This document shows positions 44,389-56,001 of a DNA stretch of 64,000 nt, piece after piece (positions within the stretch are counted from its first letter, which is position 1; each line of letters begins with the position of its first letter). Below the pieces are notes generated by a model. That model did not search any database and had not been told where the DNA came from. It saw only the letters and a list, made by a program, of their open reading frames with translations. The stretch is from Shewanella sp. SNU WT4 (GTDB taxonomy: Bacteria > Pseudomonadota > Gammaproteobacteria > Enterobacterales > Shewanellaceae). The stretch lies in NCBI RefSeq assembly GCF_006494715.1, contig NZ_CP041151.1, positions 3,100,001 through 3,164,000 of the forward strand. The letters are read 5' to 3'. Position numbers and translations under genes: made by a program.

Positions 44389-44472
44389 GCTTAGCCTCGT
44401 ATTCTACTAGGTTTCTTGCATGTTTTGCCCGCACCACAAACCGTTCACTATGTGATTGTTTATCCGATAAAT
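44389..44472 (-). pseudogene. IS50-like transposase, middle fragment
   Basis: 28 codons read on the minus strand as NLSDKQSHSERFVVRAKHAR, then NLVEYEAK, matching Tn5 transposase around its YLQDKLAHNERFVVRSKH segment. It is bounded by the IS3 end (44473) and the IS66 (44388) and joins in frame to the piece ending at 42009. Confidence 0.85.
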
Positions 44473-44480
44473 TGAAGTGG

Positions 44481-47941
<3,461 letters not shown>

Positions 47942-48024
47942 TTTGTCACCCAATGTATACGCCCTAAGCATAATATTTGTTTCTTAATGGATGGCCAAAT
48001 TAACTATGCCACTTCACTTAAATA

Positions 48025-49074
48025 TTAAGCTGCATTTATTACGCCTTTTATTGGTGCTTTATCTGGGTTTAGGGTCACGGCTCCAACCGCCTCACAATTT
48101 CTCACGTCTTTAGACCAGCGCGTCGGTCTTCTTGCCTTTGCCGCTTCAAGCACTTCCTTACGCTTGGCTAAAATCGCGTTATCTAGCTGAGCATGACGTT
48201 GTCCTGGTGATACAAAATTGAGCTGGCTGTGTTTATGCTCATCGTTGTACCACTTCACAAACTTCTCAACCCATTCTCTTGCGCCAGCTAAACTGCTAAA
48301 ACCCGATTTTGGCCACTGTGGTCGGTATTTTAAGGTTTTAAATAACGACTCTGAAAAGGGGTTGTCGTTACTCACCCGCGGCCGACTTAATGATGCCGTA
48401 ATACCGAGTTCTTCTAGCTTGGCTTTCATGGTCAGTGACTTCATCGGCGCCCCATTATCAGAGTGCAGCACTAATGGCGTATTAAAACATTGCTCGCGTA
48501 ACATGCAGCGTTGGATTAGCGCGGCGGCGTACTCACCGCATTCTTGTTCATGAACTTCGTAACCCACTATTTTTCTACTGTAAATATCTTCAAACATGTA
48601 CAGATAATAGAACTGGCCTTTGACGGTTGAAGCCAAATAAGTGATGTCCCATGACCACAGTTGATTCGGCCCATCAGCCTGATAACTTAACGGTTTGCTT
48701 CGATTTACAGCAATCTGGGTGCGACCACGATGATTAAGTTGATTATTGGCATGTAATACTCTGTAAAAGCTTGATTCTGAGGCGATATAAATCCCGCTAT
48801 CTAATAATGTCGGCACAATTTGCGACGGTGGTAAGCTGGCATACTCCTCTTGATTACACACACTTAATATCTGTTGTCGCTCATGTGCTTCGAGTTTATT
48901 TGCCGGTTCTGGTCGAGCCGCTATTGGTCTTAAATCGGCTTGCACTTGGCCTGCTCGATACCAACGTCGATAAGTGCGTTTACTGAGTCCAGTTTCAGCA
49001 CAAGCCTTGTAAAGGCGAGCACCATTGATATACGCCTCTTGAATTAAGGCAATCAATTCTATGCGCTCAGGCAA
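48025..49074 (-). CDS. IS3-type DDE transposase OrfB
   Basis: 349 aa. An N-terminal HTH (YKACAETGLSKRTYRRWYRA) and an integrase core: LWSWDITYLASTVKGQFYYL (Asp), LVLHSDNGAPMKSLTMKAKL (Asp), NDNPFSESLFKTLKYRPQW (Glu). The C-terminal extension is basic (KARRPTRWSKDVRN). Full length. It follows its orfA by 5 bp, without an obvious frameshift window. Confidence 0.9.
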   Translation of the reverse strand: MPERIELIALIQEAYINGARLYKACAETGLSKRTYRRWYRAGQVQADLRPIAARPEPANKLEAHERQQILSVCNQEEYASLPPSQIVPTLLDSGIYIASESSFYRVLHANNQLNHRGRTQIAVNRSKPLSYQADGPNQLWSWDITYLASTVKGQFYYLYMFEDIYSRKIVGYEVHEQECGEYAAALIQRCMLREQCFNTPLVLHSDNGAPMKSLTMKAKLEELGITASLSRPRVSNDNPFSESLFKTLKYRPQWPKSGFSSLAGAREWVEKFVKWYNDEHKHSQLNFVSPGQRHAQLDNAILAKRKEVLEAAKARRPTRWSKDVRNCEAVGAVTLNPDKAPIKGVINAA

Positions 49075-49079
49075 GGGAG

Positions 49080-49580
49080 TTAGCTCTCCTCGCTGTCGTC
49101 CCCCCAGAGCGCATTGAGCTTTTTTCTGAGCACCAGTAACGCAGCAGCTTCAGCCAGCGCTTTCTCCTTGTAGCGCAATTCTCGTTGCAATGATTTGATT
49201 TCGGCTTTGTCAGCCTTGGCCTGCTGTTTAATGGTTTTGGTTTGTACTTCTGAGGTTTGAAAACCAGCTAAACAATCCTGTTTCCACTGCTGTACTTGTT
49301 CGCGAAACAAGCCTTTTTCACGGCAATACTGACTTAACTCGGCTTCCGATAGCGGGGCTGTTTCAATGAGTACCGCAAACTTAGCTTCAGCTGACCAGTC
49401 ATCAGTTGTTAATGTTTTACCTGGCACGGGGCGACCTTCTTTTCTGACAATATCTCGCCAATGATACAAGGTTTGCACCGCAATGCCTTCTTCCCGAGCA
49501 ACCTCTGCGACCGTTAAATTGTGAGGCGGTAATAATTTTTTAAGGATCGCCTCTTTACGTTCTGGTGAATACCGAGCCAT
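49080..49580 (-). CDS. IS3-type OrfA (HTH protein)
   Basis: 166 aa: MARYSPERKEAILKKLLPPH, HTH in VAEVAREEGIAVQTLYHWRD, and a C-terminal coiled coil (KADKAEIKSLQRELRYKEKALAEAAALL) as in long-form orfA proteins. It probably forms the transposase complex with the DDE protein encoded just downstream. Confidence 0.88.
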   Translation of the reverse strand: MARYSPERKEAILKKLLPPHNLTVAEVAREEGIAVQTLYHWRDIVRKEGRPVPGKTLTTDDWSAEAKFAVLIETAPLSEAELSQYCREKGLFREQVQQWKQDCLAGFQTSEVQTKTIKQQAKADKAEIKSLQRELRYKEKALAEAAALLVLRKKLNALWGDDSEES

Positions 49581-49655
49581 ATCGTTCTCTTTTGCCGCAC
49601 CCTGTCTTTAAAAATAATGATTATTTAAGGGTGACAACAATCCTGACACAGGGGG

Positions 49656-49954
49656 TAACTCAGGGCTGTCGTGTCTTCGAGAGCAAGTATTTCATTTATA
49701 TTTTCAATCGCTTGGGCGGTGCGAGCAAAACCGGCGGCTCTGATCATAGATGGGCTAACATTATCATTGCGGATCAATCGATAGGCTCCTTCGAGTTTGG
49801 CATCTTCACCATTACAAGATCTGGCAACCGATTTACCGCTGCCAACCGCCATGTATTCAGCGACGACGGTTAACCTTGCCGCTCGTCGTTTATCACCTAG
49901 CTCAGCATGATGAAAGTGATCATATGCCCATTTGTTCGGGTTAAAAATTGACAT
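49656..49954 (-). pseudogene. IS50-like transposase, N-terminal part
   Basis: About 100 codons: MSIFNPNKWAYDHFHHAELG, RRAARLTVVAEYMA, CNGEDAKLEGAYRLIRND, then ILALEDTTALSY, whose Asp corresponds to catalytic Asp97 of Tn5 transposase. It is cut there by the second IS3-like element. The segment with the second catalytic Asp (Asp188 of Tn5) is nowhere in the window. Start ATG at 49954, 92 bp inside the element end. Confidence 0.88.
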
Positions 49955-50046
49955 TAAAAATGATGAAGTGAGTGAATTTGCATGATCTGATCATCGCCAG
50001 TCAAGAAAGTTCCATTTTTTGCTAATAATTTGTGTAGAAGAGACAG

Positions 50047-50055
50047 GTCCAAATC
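50047..50055. repeat. 9-bp target-site duplication, right copy
   Basis: GTCCAAATC, identical to 41208-41216. It overlaps the last base of the response-regulator stop codon (TAG, 50055-50057), so the insertion just missed that gene. Confidence 0.88.
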
Positions 50056-51155
50056 TAACAACTAATTTGAATAAAACCACCAGCCGGAATATCGGCATTA
50101 CTTTGTAAACCAGTAAAATCATCATCCAATAATAAACGTTGATGTATGGGATAAAGACTACTAATGCAAAGTTTTTCGTGAGGTAATAAGGTGCGAAATT
50201 GTGAACTAGGCTTACTCCAATCAAGTAAGCCTAATGACATGGAATCAGCTAGTGCTAATGGAGTCAAGCCATCTTGATTTCTTAAATAACAACGTAAACC
50301 AGAGCCAGCTTGGCAAATTTGCGCTCTAAAGCTTTCGACATCTAAGCTGATATAAATCATATCCGTCACTATATCTAATCCCGACTTTAATAGCCGTTCA
50401 TTTAAATACTTCAACATTTGACCAGGTTCGATGACCATTTTGCTAAGGTTATTGCGATATTCTTTCAACTTGAAATTAATAAAACTTCGTAACAACACAC
50501 TCGCAAATGCCGCGGGATTATCTTCAGGATAAAAATGCGCCATATACATAACCACGTAGCGATTATCGACCATAGCTGAGTCAATAAAATACGAGCTAAT
50601 CTCACTGGCATTAAATAAGCTGTACTGCACTCTAGCATTAGGATATTCAATGACACTGGCGGGAAATAGTTGTTGTTGTACATGCATTGCAGCGGCGGTG
50701 TTTTTTTTTAATAAGGCGAGATTTTCTGACAATTCCAACATTGATAGCTGATTAAGTTCAGCAATGTCATTCGTACCATGAAACGGCTGTAAGTACTGTT
50801 TAATAACCGCTTCAATCATAAATAGATCAACTACAGGCTTAACTAAATAATCATTAGCACCTATTCGAAGCGCATCAATGACATCGGCCATTACATTATT
50901 ACCAGAAATAACAATGGAACACACTGCAGGATCAATTTTATGTATAGCCTTGAGCATCTCAAGGCCTCCCATATTGGGCATGCTGAGATCGGCAAGCACA
51001 ACATCAACATTATGATGTTCAAATGCTTGTAAGCCTAAAGCGCCATCCTCAGCTTCAATAATCTCGGCTCCACGATTGCTAAGAAAGCCCGAGACCAGTT
51101 TTCGAAATACTGGATCGTCTTCTACAAGCAACACGGTCACATCTTTTAACGACAT
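50055..51155 (-). CDS. Response regulator with pseudo-PP2C output domain (RssB-like)
   Basis: 366 aa. The receiver domain (about 1-125) has VLLVEDDPVFRKLV, phospho-acceptor Asp in VVLADLSMPNMGG and Lys in YLVKPV. A linker helix (about 140-175) and a PP2C/SpoIIE-type fold (about 180-366) follow: AAMHVQQQLFPASV, later YISLDVESFRAQICQAGSG. The metal-binding Asp residues of active PP2C are mostly absent, as in RssB, where this domain binds a partner instead. I start it at ATG 51155 (MSLKDV). A role beside chemotaxis genes is possible but unproven. The IS50-like block lies immediately downstream. Confidence 0.78.
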   Translation of the reverse strand: MSLKDVTVLLVEDDPVFRKLVSGFLSNRGAEIIEAEDGALGLQAFEHHNVDVVLADLSMPNMGGLEMLKAIHKIDPAVCSIVISGNNVMADVIDALRIGANDYLVKPVVDLFMIEAVIKQYLQPFHGTNDIAELNQLSMLELSENLALLKKNTAAAMHVQQQLFPASVIEYPNARVQYSLFNASEISSYFIDSAMVDNRYVVMYMAHFYPEDNPAAFASVLLRSFINFKLKEYRNNLSKMVIEPGQMLKYLNERLLKSGLDIVTDMIYISLDVESFRAQICQAGSGLRCYLRNQDGLTPLALADSMSLGLLDWSKPSSQFRTLLPHEKLCISSLYPIHQRLLLDDDFTGLQSNADIPAGGFIQISC

Positions 51156-51399
51156 ATCATAGCCCTTAAGTTCATCGCTTCTTAAGAGTAGCAGCTCATC
51201 GACTAAGCCGTCATTTGCATATACAAGAGCCAACACTAAAACTAACATCTAGACGTCTTAGCTCTTGTTGCGACAAGCAAGATATTGCAAAATTTCCTTT
51301 ACTGGGATTATCAACTTCATGACAAATTGAGCGCGACCAAGTGAAAGAAAACACAATCATGCTTTCCACTAAAACATAAAGTGAAAAGCCTGATCTTGA

Positions 51400-52179
51400 T
51401 TAATCAAGCTCCTGCAAATACTCTTCAAGAAGTTTGTCATCATCCTGATTTTTTGGAACATTTCCATCATACACCTTATAGTTAGTATGTTGGAAGAAGG
51501 CATCTTTTACAAAGGTATAGGGATCGAGCGCATTATCCACTAATCTTTCTTGATCAATCGCTTGAGCTCGAGCATCAAGATTTTTAAAGCCCCACTTAAG
51601 CGCTGACTGTAAAAATGTCAGTTCTGATAGTGGAAAATAGAGATCATCCACCCAATCAGAGGATATTTCCCGAGTAGTGTAAGGGCCAAGCACTGGCACC
51701 ATTAAATAGGGGCCATCAGGCACGCCATAAAAACCTAACACTTCACTAAAATCATCCTGCTTACGCGGCATTCCCATCATGCCAGCAACATCCACCATTC
51801 CCAGCAGACCGATTGTTGAGTTAATCACAAATCGGCCACCGGCATTTGCAGCCCAGCCAAATTTACCTTGGAGGGTGTTATTGACTAAGCTCGCCGGTTC
51901 TTCAAGATTATTAACTACATTATTGATACCGCTTTTTACCGGTGACGGCACATAGTCTTTATAGCCATGAGAAATCGGGCGATACAAATAATAGTCAAGA
52001 TATTGATAGTTAAAATGCCACATCGCCCGGTTGAAGGATTCAAATGGGTCTCTTGGGTCATTGTAAACTACTGTTGCAACTGGTTCAGTCACAACGATTG
52101 GAGTTTCACTGGCAATAGCATCAACACTTAAGCTTGTTGATAACGACACCCAGACCCAACCTAAGGTCAATCGTTTCAT
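51400..52179 (-). CDS. mlaA: MlaA (VacJ)-family phospholipid-transport protein
   Basis: A 259-aa VacJ/MlaA homologue: DPFESFNRAMWHFNYQYLDY, VNNLEEPASLVNNTLQGKFG, GGRFVINSTIGLLGMVDVAG, FSEVLGFYGVPDGPYLMVPV. MlaA works at the outer membrane with porins to return mislocalised phospholipids to the Mla pathway. The N-terminus (LGWVWVSLSTSLSVDAIAS) is a signal peptide without the lipobox Cys that E. coli MlaA has, so it would be a soluble or peripherally attached version. Monocistronic, minus strand. Confidence 0.9.
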   Translation of the reverse strand: MKRLTLGWVWVSLSTSLSVDAIASETPIVVTEPVATVVYNDPRDPFESFNRAMWHFNYQYLDYYLYRPISHGYKDYVPSPVKSGINNVVNNLEEPASLVNNTLQGKFGWAANAGGRFVINSTIGLLGMVDVAGMMGMPRKQDDFSEVLGFYGVPDGPYLMVPVLGPYTTREISSDWVDDLYFPLSELTFLQSALKWGFKNLDARAQAIDQERLVDNALDPYTFVKDAFFQHTNYKVYDGNVPKNQDDDKLLEEYLQELD

Positions 52180-52447
52180 TTCGGTTTCACCATCAATACT
52201 GAATAAATAAAATGACGTAAAGTGCAGTGCTAAACTTAAGTATAAGGTGAATTTTACGAGTTAGTTTAAGCAGTGCCAAAATTATGACGTGATAGGATAC
52301 CAAGACGCTAGCCATTGGCAACACAAAAGAGAGATAAAATGTAAATTCCCCTTATAACCAAACTTTCATACTTATGTCTTTGAATTTTTAAATGATTAAT
52401 TTTCAGCAGCCACACTATTTTTATCATTATTTTACTAGACAAAATCA

Positions 52448-52852
52448 TCAGACATCTTGTCTATGTAGCCTTAATAACAATTCAGCTTCGGCTCTGGGAA
52501 GCTCGCACTCTATCATTAGCTCATTTACATCCGCCCCTAAAGACACCATTTTAGTGGCTCTAGAATAGAGGCGCGCTTTAGGATCATGCTCTTGGGTTTC
52601 CTCTAGTTTAGCGGCTTGCTGGCTAATATTATTTTCAAGCTCAATCACCCGCCGGCCAACGCCTATAGTCCCACTTCGCAATTCAATAACCTCACGCTTT
52701 AACTCTTCCCTGTGCTTGTCGCTGGCCTTGATAATTTTGCCTAACGCATCAACTCTATGGCTGAGTTTTTTGACATACCAAACTAACCCTATGACGAAAA
52801 AAAATGCCAGAGTACTAGCCATTACAGCTACCATTACCAGTAACTCCCCCAT
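52448..52852 (-). CDS. DUF2802-type membrane-anchored protein
   Basis: 134 aa: one N-terminal membrane helix (LLVMVAVMASTLAFFFVIGL), then a coiled coil (about 35-85) and the conserved C-terminal block YSRATKMVSLGADVNELMIE, then CELPRAEAELLLRLHRQ. This is the DUF2802 pattern seen next to polar chemotaxis operons in Vibrio, Shewanella and Pseudomonas. Function unknown; polar localisation or FlhF/ParP-linked roles are only suggested by position. It is separated from cheW by a terminator and a tandem repeat. Confidence 0.78.
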   Translation of the reverse strand: MGELLVMVAVMASTLAFFFVIGLVWYVKKLSHRVDALGKIIKASDKHREELKREVIELRSGTIGVGRRVIELENNISQQAAKLEETQEHDPKARLYSRATKMVSLGADVNELMIECELPRAEAELLLRLHRQDV

Positions 52853-52986
52853 GATTACCCCTTATCAATAACTCGCTCAGACAAAATTTAATAAGCGCTT
52901 GGCGTCAACACTTAATGATTATTTCTAATCAGCAAAATGTACGCCAAGATTGCAACTGTTGAAACAGTGATTTTTCCAGTACTAGG

Positions 52987-53021
52987 ATGGCTAATGGCTA
53001 ATGGCTAATGGCTAATGGCTA
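52987..53021. repeat. Tandem heptamer repeat, ATGGCTA x5
   Basis: Five perfect head-to-tail copies of ATGGCTA, followed by a partial copy (ATC). It lies between the cheW terminator and the DUF2802-type gene, about 135 bp upstream of that gene's start. A 7-bp unit changes length easily by slippage; here it could alter promoter spacing but not a reading frame. Confidence 0.9.
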
Positions 53022-53087
53022 ATCATTGAAATAAGCGTTAGGCTAAGGTAATGAACAAATGGTATTACTGATAAAAATAGAATGGAG

Positions 53088-53120
53088 AAAAATAAAAAGC
53101 GCCACACATTAGTTGGCGCT
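53088..53120 (-). terminator. Terminator of the flagellar/chemotaxis operon
   Basis: On the minus strand, stem AGCGCCA / TGGCGCT (53120-53114 and 53104-53098) with a 9-nt loop, followed by TTTTATTTTT. It starts 16 bp after the cheW stop codon. Confidence 0.88.
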
Positions 53121-53136
53121 CTGAGTAAGCACTGAA

Positions 53137-53628
53137 TTAAATTTCTTGCACTTCGTTCCATTCATCTTCAGATAGTAGCTTATCTAAATCTACCAGAATC
53201 AATAATTCGTTATCTCGATTACTGACACCTTGAATAAATTTAGAACTCTCCTCAGTACCTACATTAGGGGCATTATCGATTTCACTGCGGCGTAAATAAA
53301 CAACCTCAGCCACACTATCAACCAAGATGCCTATCACTTGTTTTTCAGCCTCAATAATCACAATGCGGGTTGAGTCATCAACTGCTGAAGGAGGTAAATC
53401 AAAACGGGAACGAGTGTCAATGACAGTCACGACATTGCCACGCAGGTTAATAATTCCAAGTACATAATGGGGAGCACCGGGCACAGGGGCTATATCTGTG
53501 TAACGCAGTACCTCTTGAACCTGCATAACATTAATGCCATAGGTCTCATTATCTAAATGAAATGTAACCCATTGTAAAACTGCATCATCCTTGGCAGCGA
53601 AGGCTGCTACACTACTTGTTTCTGACAT
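53137..53628 (-). CDS. cheW: Chemotaxis coupling protein CheW
   Basis: A 163-aa CheW: WVTFHLDNETYGINVMQVQE, VPGAPHYVLGIINLRGNVVT with the conserved NLRG, VIDTRSRF, IVIIEAEKQVIGILVDSVAEVVYL. It links receptors to CheA in the polar array. It is the last gene of the operon, 7 bp after parP, and ends at a strong terminator. No defect seen. Confidence 0.95.
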   Translation of the reverse strand: MSETSSVAAFAAKDDAVLQWVTFHLDNETYGINVMQVQEVLRYTDIAPVPGAPHYVLGIINLRGNVVTVIDTRSRFDLPPSAVDDSTRIVIIEAEKQVIGILVDSVAEVVYLRRSEIDNAPNVGTEESSKFIQGVSNRDNELLILVDLDKLLSEDEWNEVQEI

Positions 53629-53635
53629 AATTACC

Positions 53636-54646
53636 TCAGCCTAACGGATCCTGACAACTTAAACCGGCATCGAGCATTTGTATTAATACTGGCACATTTA
53701 AAATGCCGCACATTTGCTCCCTAATTACACCGGCTAACCATGGTCGTTTGCCGGGTTTATTGCGCCAATTAATTTGTGACTTATCAATTTTTACTGCATT
53801 AACTAAAGATTCGCACGCTATTCCCCAGTTACTGTTTTCTAATAATACAACATATTGATACCTTATGCCTTGAGCTAAGTTATTATCATATTTTTCTGGC
53901 ATCACCCAAGCGCAAGTATTCACTACGTTGACTTGGCGACTGCGATGAAGCTGCACACCTAAATACCAACTTGGCCTTCCAATAATATGATTCATTCGCT
54001 CTAATCTAACTATACCGCCTAAATTAACTAAAGGCACAGCTAACAACAGACCAGCCACTTTAAAGAATAGTACTTGAAATTCATTTTCGAGTACTTCTGC
54101 CAAATCTTTTATGTTGTTAGGTGGCGACATCCCAGTTTGAGTTGCTAATTCTGTTTGTATAAATGCGCTTTCAGTTAATCGAGTTTCAACAAATGGCTCG
54201 CTGCTGATTGGATTAAGTTCGATATCCTGTTTATCTGTTACCAATAAAGTATTAATGGTTTGGCTGGATTGAGCGACCGCCTCGATAGTGTTCGCCTGAA
54301 ATAATGGCGCGAGTAGCTTTTCCAGTGCCGATTTATCTAACATCTGCTCGCGGCTTTTAGGTGCAAAGGGATACTTAGTTTCTAGTGACGATTTAATCCA
54401 TTGGTAAGGCGCTTTAGTAAGCTGCTTAGTGACCACATCATCAAAATCGTCATAGTCATCATAGTCATCATAGCTATCATCAATTTTTGCAGTTGGCGCA
54501 GTACTGCCCACACTCGCTTTAGTGGCAGATACATTCGTTAACCCTTGCATTTCAGTCACTTTAGCCGAGGTTATGCTTGGCGCTTTGGGCTCCGCCAGCA
54601 ATACATTGAAATACTCGAGGACGGTTTCATCAACTGACTTGGGCAT
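53636..54646 (-). CDS. parP: ParP-like CheW-domain array protein
   Basis: 336 aa. An N-terminal PKSVDETVLEYFNVLLAEP peptide is followed by a long disordered linker (about 30-190) and a C-terminal CheW-like/AIF domain (about 195-336: FQVLFFKVAGLLLAVPLVNL, WYLGVQLHRSRQVNVVNTC). In Vibrio, ParP couples ParC to the chemotaxis array through its CheW-like domain. The same order (parC, parP, cheW) supports the call. The linker contains an Asp/Tyr repeat (DDSYDDYDDYDDFDDV, about 66-81). It overlaps the end of parC by 17 bp. Confidence 0.85.
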   Translation of the reverse strand: MPKSVDETVLEYFNVLLAEPKAPSITSAKVTEMQGLTNVSATKASVGSTAPTAKIDDSYDDYDDYDDFDDVVTKQLTKAPYQWIKSSLETKYPFAPKSREQMLDKSALEKLLAPLFQANTIEAVAQSSQTINTLLVTDKQDIELNPISSEPFVETRLTESAFIQTELATQTGMSPPNNIKDLAEVLENEFQVLFFKVAGLLLAVPLVNLGGIVRLERMNHIIGRPSWYLGVQLHRSRQVNVVNTCAWVMPEKYDNNLAQGIRYQYVVLLENSNWGIACESLVNAVKIDKSQINWRNKPGKRPWLAGVIREQMCGILNVPVLIQMLDAGLSCQDPLG

Positions 54647-55421
54647 GTTGTAAATTTCCAGCGAATAAGTATTCAACTAATCTCTCATAGGCTACAACCC
54701 CACGGCAAGTAGATGCGTAATGAGAAGCTGGTAAGTGCGCTAAGCTTGCGTCACGAAATTTTGTATCCACAGGGATAACATCTGACCACAGATGCTGATG
54801 ATAATGCTGACTTAAAGTCTCCAGTGCTAAAGGCGCTGCTTTAGTGCGTCTATCATACATGGTCGCCACTATGCTAAAGCTATAGTCGATGGATTTTGAG
54901 CGCCCCATGATTTTCATGGTTTTAATCATCCGCTCAAGTCCTTTGATGGCTAAAAACTCGGTTTGCACTGGAATAATTATATGATCGCTAGCCGCTAATG
55001 CATTGACCATCAGCACACCCAGCACTGGCGAGCAATCAATCAAGACATAGTCATAATCATGCTGACATAAACGGCAAAGGTCTCTTAACACTAACCCCAT
55101 ACCCTCTTGATGACCAAGTGCGCGATCAAGTGTCGCTAAGGCCATAGTGGCAGGTAATAAATCGATACCACTAATTAATGTTGGCACGATTTGCTGGCAA
55201 ATAAGCTCACGAGTCAATGGTTTATTGGCCATAAAAAGATCATACAAGGAGCCTGGCACCTCTTCAGAATCAATCCCGAGGTAATAGCCCAGTGAAGCAT
55301 GCGGATCGGTATCTATTAATAACACCTTTTGTCGGCGCTGATTTAGCAAGCCCGCTAGAGTTACCACAGTCGTGGTTTTCCCCACCCCGCCCTTTTGGTT
55401 GGCTATGGTCCAAACTTTCAC
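54630..55421 (-). CDS. parC: ParC-like ParA ATPase for polar chemotaxis array placement
   Basis: 263 aa. A ParA/MinD-type ATPase: VWTIANQKGGVGKTTTVVTL with the deviant Walker A, VLLIDTDPHASLGYYLG and DYVLIDCSPVLG. Translation starts at GTG 55421 with GGGAG upstream, chosen because the Walker A then begins near residue 9 as in the family; upstream Met codons lie in the preceding gene. In Vibrio, ParC brings chemotaxis clusters to the old pole and segregates them at division. It sits in the che operon just before its partner ParP. Confidence 0.88.
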   Translation of the reverse strand: MKVWTIANQKGGVGKTTTVVTLAGLLNQRRQKVLLIDTDPHASLGYYLGIDSEEVPGSLYDLFMANKPLTRELICQQIVPTLISGIDLLPATMALATLDRALGHQEGMGLVLRDLCRLCQHDYDYVLIDCSPVLGVLMVNALAASDHIIIPVQTEFLAIKGLERMIKTMKIMGRSKSIDYSFSIVATMYDRRTKAAPLALETLSQHYHQHLWSDVIPVDTKFRDASLAHLPASHYASTCRGVVAYERLVEYLFAGNLQHAQVS

Positions 55422-55443
55422 ATTTTCTCCCAACAATTTTTTA

Positions 55444-56001
55444 TTATTGATTATCTTGTCGTGTGGTAACGCGAATGCCACCATGAGGCAACAACAGCAC
55501 TTTAACCCCATGTTCATCTTCTGACAATTCAACCGAATGAGCTGCTGGAGTCGCCAATATCGTCTGCCTTAATGGCGCTTTAGGCATAGTTAGTGCTTGC
55601 TTACTTGATGCTGACGTTTGCTCATCACTATGGTTAGTTGTTGAGTTTGCATCTAGGCTAGCGACTAAATTAACGGCGACATTGGCTTCAGACTTTGTTT
55701 CAGGCTTTTTGGCCAACGTGGGCTCAGCACTTGCAGAGTCAACATCCTGGGCCGCCAATAAGGTTTGAATTTGCTCTGGATTGTTGTTTAACCAAGTCGC
55801 AAAATCTTGCGCTTGCTCATTACCTACCACGATTAAGGTTTGCGTTGCTTGCAAACGCTGTACATCTTGGGTTAATTGCTGCCGAATTTGCCTTTGCTGC
55901 CAACTAAATAGCAGCAATAACAGGACTATGGCCAGTTCAATTAATATTACTGACCACATTGTTAAGCTTTTATCTGAACTCTTGGTATTTGAGCTAGCCA
56001 C
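55444..56001 (-). CDS. Membrane-anchored hypothetical protein of the che operon
   Basis: 185 aa: one N-terminal membrane helix ([20 protein letters not shown]), a short coiled coil ([20 protein letters not shown]) and a low-complexity Ala/Ser/Thr-rich tail ending in a small conserved-looking block, [20 protein letters not shown]. No known domain. A small gene in this position between cheB and parC recurs in related operons. It overlaps the cheB stop by 8 bp. Function unknown; periplasmic or cytoplasmic orientation of the tail is not certain. Confidence 0.72.
   Translation of the reverse strand: MASSNTKSSDKSLTMWSVILIELAIVLLLLLFSWQQRQIRQQLTQDVQRLQATQTLIVVGNEQAQDFATWLNNNPEQIQTLLAAQDVDSASAEPTLAKKPETKSEANVAVNLVASLDANSTTNHSDEQTSASSKQALTMPKAPLRQTILATPAAHSVELSEDEHGVKVLLLPHGGIRVTTRQDNQ

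Larger units (their letters stand above)
48017..49655 (-). mobile_element. Second IS3-like element, right-end boundary eroded
   Basis: A two-gene DDE element inserted in the IS50-like transposase, after its TALSY codons (edge at about 49648-49656, near CCCCCTGTGTCAGG on the minus strand). The other edge abuts the end of the intron-bearing IS3 (48016) only 8 bp after the orfB stop codon. No matching terminal repeat is present there, so its 3' end is probably lost. Confidence 0.7.

Noticed and set aside
52987..53021. Tandem repeat as a CRISPR array
   Set aside because: Units are 7 bp with no spacers and there are no cas genes in the window.
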